The position numbers and the translations under genes were made by a program. A stretch of DNA of 64,000 bases from Mytilus galloprovincialis. Taxonomy: Eukaryota; Mollusca; Bivalvia; Mytilida; Mytilidae. Location: assembly GCF_965363235.1 (NCBI RefSeq), contig NC_134847.1:58436439-58500438 (forward strand), in the 5' to 3' direction. Positions 59,421 to 64,000 of the stretch are shown piece by piece. Positions within the stretch are counted from its first letter, which is position 1. The number at the start of each line of letters is the position of its first letter. The notes under the pieces were generated by a model that saw only the letters and a program-made list of their open reading frames with translations, was not told the DNA's origin and made no database searches.

Positions 59421-59754
59421 AATTTACTAAAACCAGATTAATTTCGAACAGGTCTTTTTAAACTTCTTTAATCAAACAATATCAATTATAAATAGTATCG
59501 GATAACACCGTAAACACGTGTGAGTCGTTAAATGTATTCGTGACAACCAATTTATACAAAATCCTATTGTTGATTTGTTGTCTTTTGCATGATATCATAA
59601 TCACTTGTTAAGCGTAAAATTCAATAGTGTCAACCAATTAAAAAAACCCATACAATTGTCAAGTCTTTAGCATGACATTGAACATGTTGAAATGATTATT
59701 TAAACTGACTTTTAAGATGTATCAACAACATATTTTATCAATGATTTTTTTTTT
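59421..59754. other. Upstream region of the PHYHIP-family gene
   Basis: Would contain the promoter and 5' UTR of the minus-strand gene. No TATA-like or other element could be placed with confidence in this AT-rich DNA. Confidence 0.3.
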
Positions 59755-59803
59755 AAATCGACTTCTCTTTAAAATATTAGATATTTAAAAGAGAAGTCGA
59801 TTT
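59755..59803. repeat. Short near-perfect hairpin, 23-bp arms
   Basis: AAATCGACTTCTCTTTAAAA and its inverse TTTAAAAGAGAAGTCGATTT flank a 3-5 bp loop; about 22 of 23 pairs match, and T-runs extend the stem. Confidence 0.85.
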
Positions 59804-60042
59804 TTTTTTAATTTTTTTTTTGGATATTGCATAACCGTTGATTCCTGAAATATCTCATTTCATTGTTAATCAATACAAACTATATAATTTAAATATTTGC
59901 ATTTGTTAGTCAGATGAACGAGATAAATTAATGAACCATACACCAGCTAAACTGCAAAATAGTTGTGTCTAAAAAACATAATAAAATATAAAGTTTAAAA
60001 TAAAAGTATTACAATTTATGTATTTCCATGATAAAAAAAAGT

Positions 60043-60245
60043 GATATCACAAAAGTACCAAACTCCGAGGAAAAGTCAAAACGAAAAGTCCCTAATCAAA
60101 CTGCAGATCTAAAAAAAAAAAACCTCTCACGCATCAAACAATGGATCACAACTGTCATACTCCCGACATGGTACAATCAATTTTTTTATTTAGAAAATGA
60201 TCGATTAAACCCGGTTGTATACTAGTTAAACCGCTCACTTACATG
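60043..60245 (+). repeat. Interspersed repeat family D copy
   Basis: CAAAAGTACCAAACTCCGAG, GAAAAGTCAAAACGAAAAGT, CGCATCAAACAATGGATCAC, CCCGACATGGTACAATCAAT and CTAGTTAAACCGCTCACTTA in family D order. Confidence 0.75.
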
Positions 60246-60334
60246 ACTAAACAAAGGACGAGACAAACGCCTTCATGAAGTCGGTATTGCATTTCTGAAT
60301 ACCTTGTATATACCAAACTGTGTTTAAAAAAAAA

Positions 60335-60415
60335 GCCTTCCTGATGAGTCTTTTGTAGACGAAACGGGCATTTTGCGTAGAATATGTTAATCCCAGTATC
60401 TATGATATAATTATT
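60335..60415 (+). repeat. Interspersed repeat family F fragment
   Basis: CCTGATGAGTCTTTTGTAGA, CGAAACGGGCATTTTGCGTA and AATCCCAGTATCTATGAT. Confidence 0.7.
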
Positions 60416-60889
60416 TTTAAGTGATTAAAATCTTGCGTTTTTCATAATTTTATAGTACTATAAATAGACAACTTTTATATCATTACATTTGGTGCAATGT
60501 AGAAAATGTGCTGGACAGTAGTTGGATTTAACCACCGTCATTTGACATCAAGTATTTGTGTTTCCATAGTTTAAAAGCTTAAATGTGTCCGTTGCAAGAT
60601 TTTTAATATGTTCCTGATATTAGCTAATTCATACTGAGTTTATCTTTCACAATCTTTTTAACTAATAGTCAGACAATTATTCCGGTATCTAAAGATCTTA
60701 GACATCTTAAACATGCAGCTTGTCCATTGAGTCCCTAATAGTATCGGTCGATCATTTGGAATAGTATCTGGCAAACTTATATAGTGTCGAGTTTAATATT
60801 TCTTCATCATAACTTTATTGGAGAACTTTATGTGTAATGAGCACAACCCTAAACAAAACGTCATTATATTGTTAACATTACAAACGCAT

Positions 60890-61060
60890 CATGGATACCA
60901 GACGTGCAATTATTTACTTCAGACGCACGTTTTGTCTACACAAAAGATTTATCATTGACACCCGAATAAAACAAGTAAAAAAAAACTAAAAAAAAACGTA
61001 TGTAGTTGAAGAGCATTGAAGACCTAAAATTCCGAAAGGTTTTAAAAAAAAAAAACTTAG
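60890..61060 (-). repeat. Interspersed repeat family F, reverse diverged copy
   Basis: ACCAGACGTGCAATT, CAGACGCACGTTTTGTCTAC, AAAAGATTTATCATTGACAC and TTGAAGAGCATTGAAGACCT, the reverse of the family F core. Confidence 0.65.
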
Positions 61061-61539
61061 GTTATCTATAATTAGAGTAAACTATTTAGTATTTTATATG
61101 TCATATGATGGAACAAAAACAAGTTTTGTGACAACTTAAAAGTTAAGTAGACTGTTATCTAATGACTAACGTGATAAAAGGTTACTGTAACATAACTTGA
61201 TTTTCTGAAAACTATCAGTAACTATAGATTGCTAGAGTGAAGCATGAATGGGATTAAATATAAAGAAAAAGCTTAATGTTGATTCTGAGATAAGCAGTCA
61301 GACGATACGTAATAAACTCATGGAGAAGGTAAGTTTTGTATCTACGCATTGTTTTACCCTATTTACCAAAATAGTGTTAAGATTCAACAACTTGTTTTAT
61401 TTCTCATTGTTGAAGATTGTATACTTATAGAATTTTCGTGGCTAATGGGACTTTTGTTTCGTTAATGTTTTCCTGAAACTTTCTATTGTTCATATATCAA
61501 TGTATTAAAAAAGAAGTGGAAGTTTCTAATGAAGAAAAA
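61061..61539. other. Intergenic stretch, no gene seen
   Basis: AT-rich. A frame at 61248-61430 starts MGLNIKKKLNVDSEISSQ and contains a GT donor-like site, but nothing supports it as a gene. Confidence 0.35.
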
Positions 61540-61760
61540 AAACTAAGATATAAAGTGACAACGCCATGGCAATTTAAAAAGTGGACGAAAAGACAAACAA
61601 TCAAAACAGTGTAACTTGGAATACTATTGACTGGTATACACAAACCCTACCATAATGTGGATGTGATCCCAGGCGCTCTATAAGGTTAAGCATATCCTTT
61701 TTTACCTGTCCCATTTGTCATGAATGTATTTAAAATACGTTGATAAATCATATCTAGGAC
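61540..61760 (+). repeat. Repeat family C fragment
   Basis: AAGTGACAACGCCATGGCAA, GACGAAAAGACAAACAATCA, GTGATCCCAGGCGCTCTATA and GGTTAAGCATATCCTTTTTT match the family C order. No RT remnant. Confidence 0.65.
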
Positions 61761-61934
61761 TAAGGGACGATGCAATTGTGACTTGTGGATGGGTTTTTAA
61801 AGAGGGGTCTTACAGAGAGGTGCAACTTGTATAGGTAACTTTTTTTAGAAATATAAAATATTTCAATAGGGTTTAATTTGACGTAGGCAATACTTCAATA
61901 GGTAGACATTTATATGCCAATGGTTCGTTTTCTG

Positions 61935-62276
61935 TTTAAAAGACTGTAAAATAGTTTGGCGTATTAAATTATAATCATGGTACCTTTGATAACTATTTAC
62001 GCCACTGGGTCGATGCCACTACTCGTGGACGTTTCGTCTCAGAGGGTATCACCAGCCCAGTAGTCAGCACTTCGGTGTTGATATGAATATCAATTATATG
62101 GTCATATTTATATTTCCTGTTTTCAAAACTATGAATTTTTCGAAAAGCTAAGGATTTTCTTATCAAATTATGACCTTTGATAATAGAGTTCATGTGATTC
62201 CGTTTTTCTTTACTCTCATAACTGGGACAGTTCGAGAACACATTATCCTTATTTTATATTGATCCGTCAACTTAAT
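61935..62276 (+). repeat. Interspersed repeat family F, long 3' copy
   Basis: AATCATGGTACCTTTGATAA, CGCCACTGGGTCGATGCCAC, GTGGACGTTTCGTCTCAGAG, GGTATCACCAGCCCAGTAGT and TCGAAAAGCTAAGGATTTTC. Conserved relative to the intron 23 copies. Confidence 0.8.
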
Positions 62277-62772
62277 TGCATATTGTAATGGTAATGTGGC
62301 GTTCTTAACTAGCTTTTATTAATTGTAAATGGTTTTCGTCTAAAACAGCTGGGATGTAAAATAGTTATCCCACTCGAACTTGGTGTGTCAGTGTTTAATC
62401 ACCCTCTGGCCTCCGGCCATCGGAGTGATTTTACACTGACACACCAAGTCCGAGTGGGATAACTATTAAGGACAGTTTAACTTACTGAGATAAACTCGTG
62501 TATTTCTACTTTGTTACAGTTGTCAAATTCATCTGATTTTTTGTCATTTTGCTCCGGCTGATCAAATTGACATTGATACCAATTTTGTTATGTTTGTGAT
62601 CTTAACATTAACTTCAGTGTAAAACGTAGAAATGGTGTGATGAGTGACGTTTATAAAGAAGAGGTGTATAGGTACACTATATATTAGAGATGTTATTCCG
62701 TTTTTCTTTACTCTCATAACTGGGACAGTTCGAGAACACATTATCCTTGTTTTATATTGATCCGTCAACTTA
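62197..62772. repeat. 78-bp near-identical direct duplication, 498 bp apart
   Basis: 62197-62274 (ATTCCGTTTTTCTTTACTCT to CCGTCAACTTAA) recurs at 62695-62772 with a single visible difference. The hairpin element lies between the copies. Confidence 0.88.
62360..62467. mobile_element. 108-bp foldback element (hairpin MITE)
   Basis: AATAGTTATCCCACTCGAAC, then TTGGTGTGTCAGTGT, is inverted at the right as ACACTGACACACCAA and GTCCGAGTGGGATAACTATT. The inner part (AATCACCCTCTGGCC against GGCCATCGGAGTGATT) pairs too, so almost the whole unit is one hairpin. Confidence 0.88.
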
Positions 62773-64000
62773 AGGCGAAGTGTACGTAATTGCACGCCTC
62801 TAGCGGAATACGGGATTAAAAACGTTCGTCGTTAGTTACGCAAGTTATCTCCCTTACTCCAAGAAAGGACACACGAAAAAGAAACTACTTTCTGCGGTCT
62901 ATAATGAATCCAACAAGCACGCCTGTGCTGTCTTAAACCTCATAGAAATTATCTAAATAACTCCAACTAGAAATCACAGCATTCTGTACGTTGTTCAGTG
63001 TGCAGTCTGACTTAAAAACACTGTTTTCTTTTTTTGGTTTTAGACGCGTAGGAGAAGGCATTTCGTGTTTATGATATCATCAGAAAGAAAAAACGCCTCA
63101 CAACAAAATTATAAACAAATAAACAAATAAACATGTAACATTTTTTCTTCTATTGATATCAAATTAATTAAAATAAACCTGAATTGACCCAACAATATCG
63201 ATTTAAAAAGCCGTAGTCTTGAACGAAAAACACACTTACTCAACGTAAAGTTTTAAAATAGGTTACAAATAATTAATGAAAGACGTGTGAATTTTTAAAA
63301 TTGTTTAATTAAAAAGACGTTGAAATGTTCGTATTTTGTGCAATTGAAAATTTAAGGACATGATTTATATTTATATAAGATATCAGACGATACCAAGAGT
63401 TCATATAATTTACATTCAACGTTTTTATCGAATATTTCAAGGCTTTTTGACTATCAATGTTGACCCCCTTCCAATTGATTAGATAAAATGAATGGATTGC
63501 CGCCCCTGTTTCAAACTCAGGTCCTATAAACTGACTGGTATTCGAATTTGTTAAAAGAAATAATTGGTATCTCTGACTCATATTGATTCAATACCGTAAT
63601 GCGAAAAACAATCATTTGTTTCCGCGAATTCCGAACAGTTAGAAATATATTCCCGAGTTTCAATTTGAGTAACTCGAATAATTCAAGCCCTTTCCTTGTC
63701 CGATTTTCTCCTACATGAGAAATGCAGCATTCGTACATCAGCTGAATAATACGACTGAATTATTCGGGTTACAATTTGTGTAAATCCCGAATGCACATAA
63801 AAGTAAAGGTCCAGGCCGACTTTCGGGAAAGGACTGTTGTAGATTTCAGATTGATTTCCAGAAATAAAAATCATAGAAAAATGTTTCACGTAAATATTCG
63901 TCTTCAGACGTGTAAAGTTATACAACGGTTACTAGCCGGTCTGGGTTGTGATAAAAAGAAGATCATGCAATGCATAAAATATATAATGTCGTGGCTCAGG
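62773..64000. other. Intergenic stretch at the right edge, somewhat richer in CpG at 62773-63060
   Basis: No gene is supported. 62773-62900 has more CpG than its surroundings (GCACGCCTCTAGCGGAATAC, ACGTTCGTCGTTAGTTACGC) and could be a promoter or 5' UTR, but no start or splice evidence was found. A weak inverted pair, AACTCGAATAATTCAA (63671) and CTGAATTATTCGGGTT (63754), is noted. Confidence 0.35.

Noticed and set aside
1-64000. CRISPR arrays, operons or bacterial gene clusters
   Set aside because: The DNA is clearly spliced animal sequence; the tandem arrays lack alternating unique spacers.
1-64000. tRNA or rRNA genes
   Set aside because: No convincing cloverleaf with A- and B-box, or rRNA-like stretch, was noticed; a tRNAscan-SE and Infernal run would be decisive.

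Overview
The window looks like nuclear DNA of a bivalve mollusc, most probably a mussel (Mytilus-like). It is AT-rich and intron-dense, with spliced animal genes (cadherin-type receptor, MANSC-domain membrane mucin, PHYHIP family). It is also littered with short interspersed repeats of kinds I recall from mussel sequence. The species call rests on recall, not a search.

Layout. (1) 1-5048, plus strand: the last four exons of a cadherin-like membrane protein gene whose start lies left of the window. (2) 5049-14251: intergenic, holding a 2.0 kb terminal-inverted-repeat element (8921-10944), a 31-bp satellite and several repeat copies. (3) 14252-34816, plus strand: a complete 24-exon gene for a type I membrane protein with about six cadherin (EC) repeats. 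Its joined exons give 1132 codons. It is a tandem paralogue of gene 1: the membrane-proximal exons have the same phases and nearly the same sizes, and the tails share a block containing DYN-x-KQVRFS. Its introns hold a 5'-truncated LINE, a long foldback element and many repeat copies. (4) 34817-44384: a gene-poor stretch of repeats, degraded reverse-transcriptase fragments and foldback DNA. (5) 44385-50131, plus strand: a four-coding-exon gene (642 codons) for a MANSC-domain protein with a long Ser/Thr mucin-like stalk, one membrane helix and a short tail. (6) 50132-53794: intergenic, with a small TIR element and an internally deleted hAT transposon. (7) 53795-59420, minus strand: a five-exon PHYHIP-family gene, convergent with gene 5, with an apparent one-base frame break near its 3' end. 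(8) 59421-64000: repeats, two hairpins and a recent 78-bp duplication; no gene recognised.

The genes do not form an operon-like system. The most distinctive content is the tandem cadherin-like pair. Both tails carry a conserved RVxF-type motif (KQVRFS) of the kind that docks protein phosphatase 1. Both also have a conserved membrane-proximal domain that does not look like an EC repeat. All exon calls were made by eye from splice consensus, reading-frame closure and comparison between the two paralogues.
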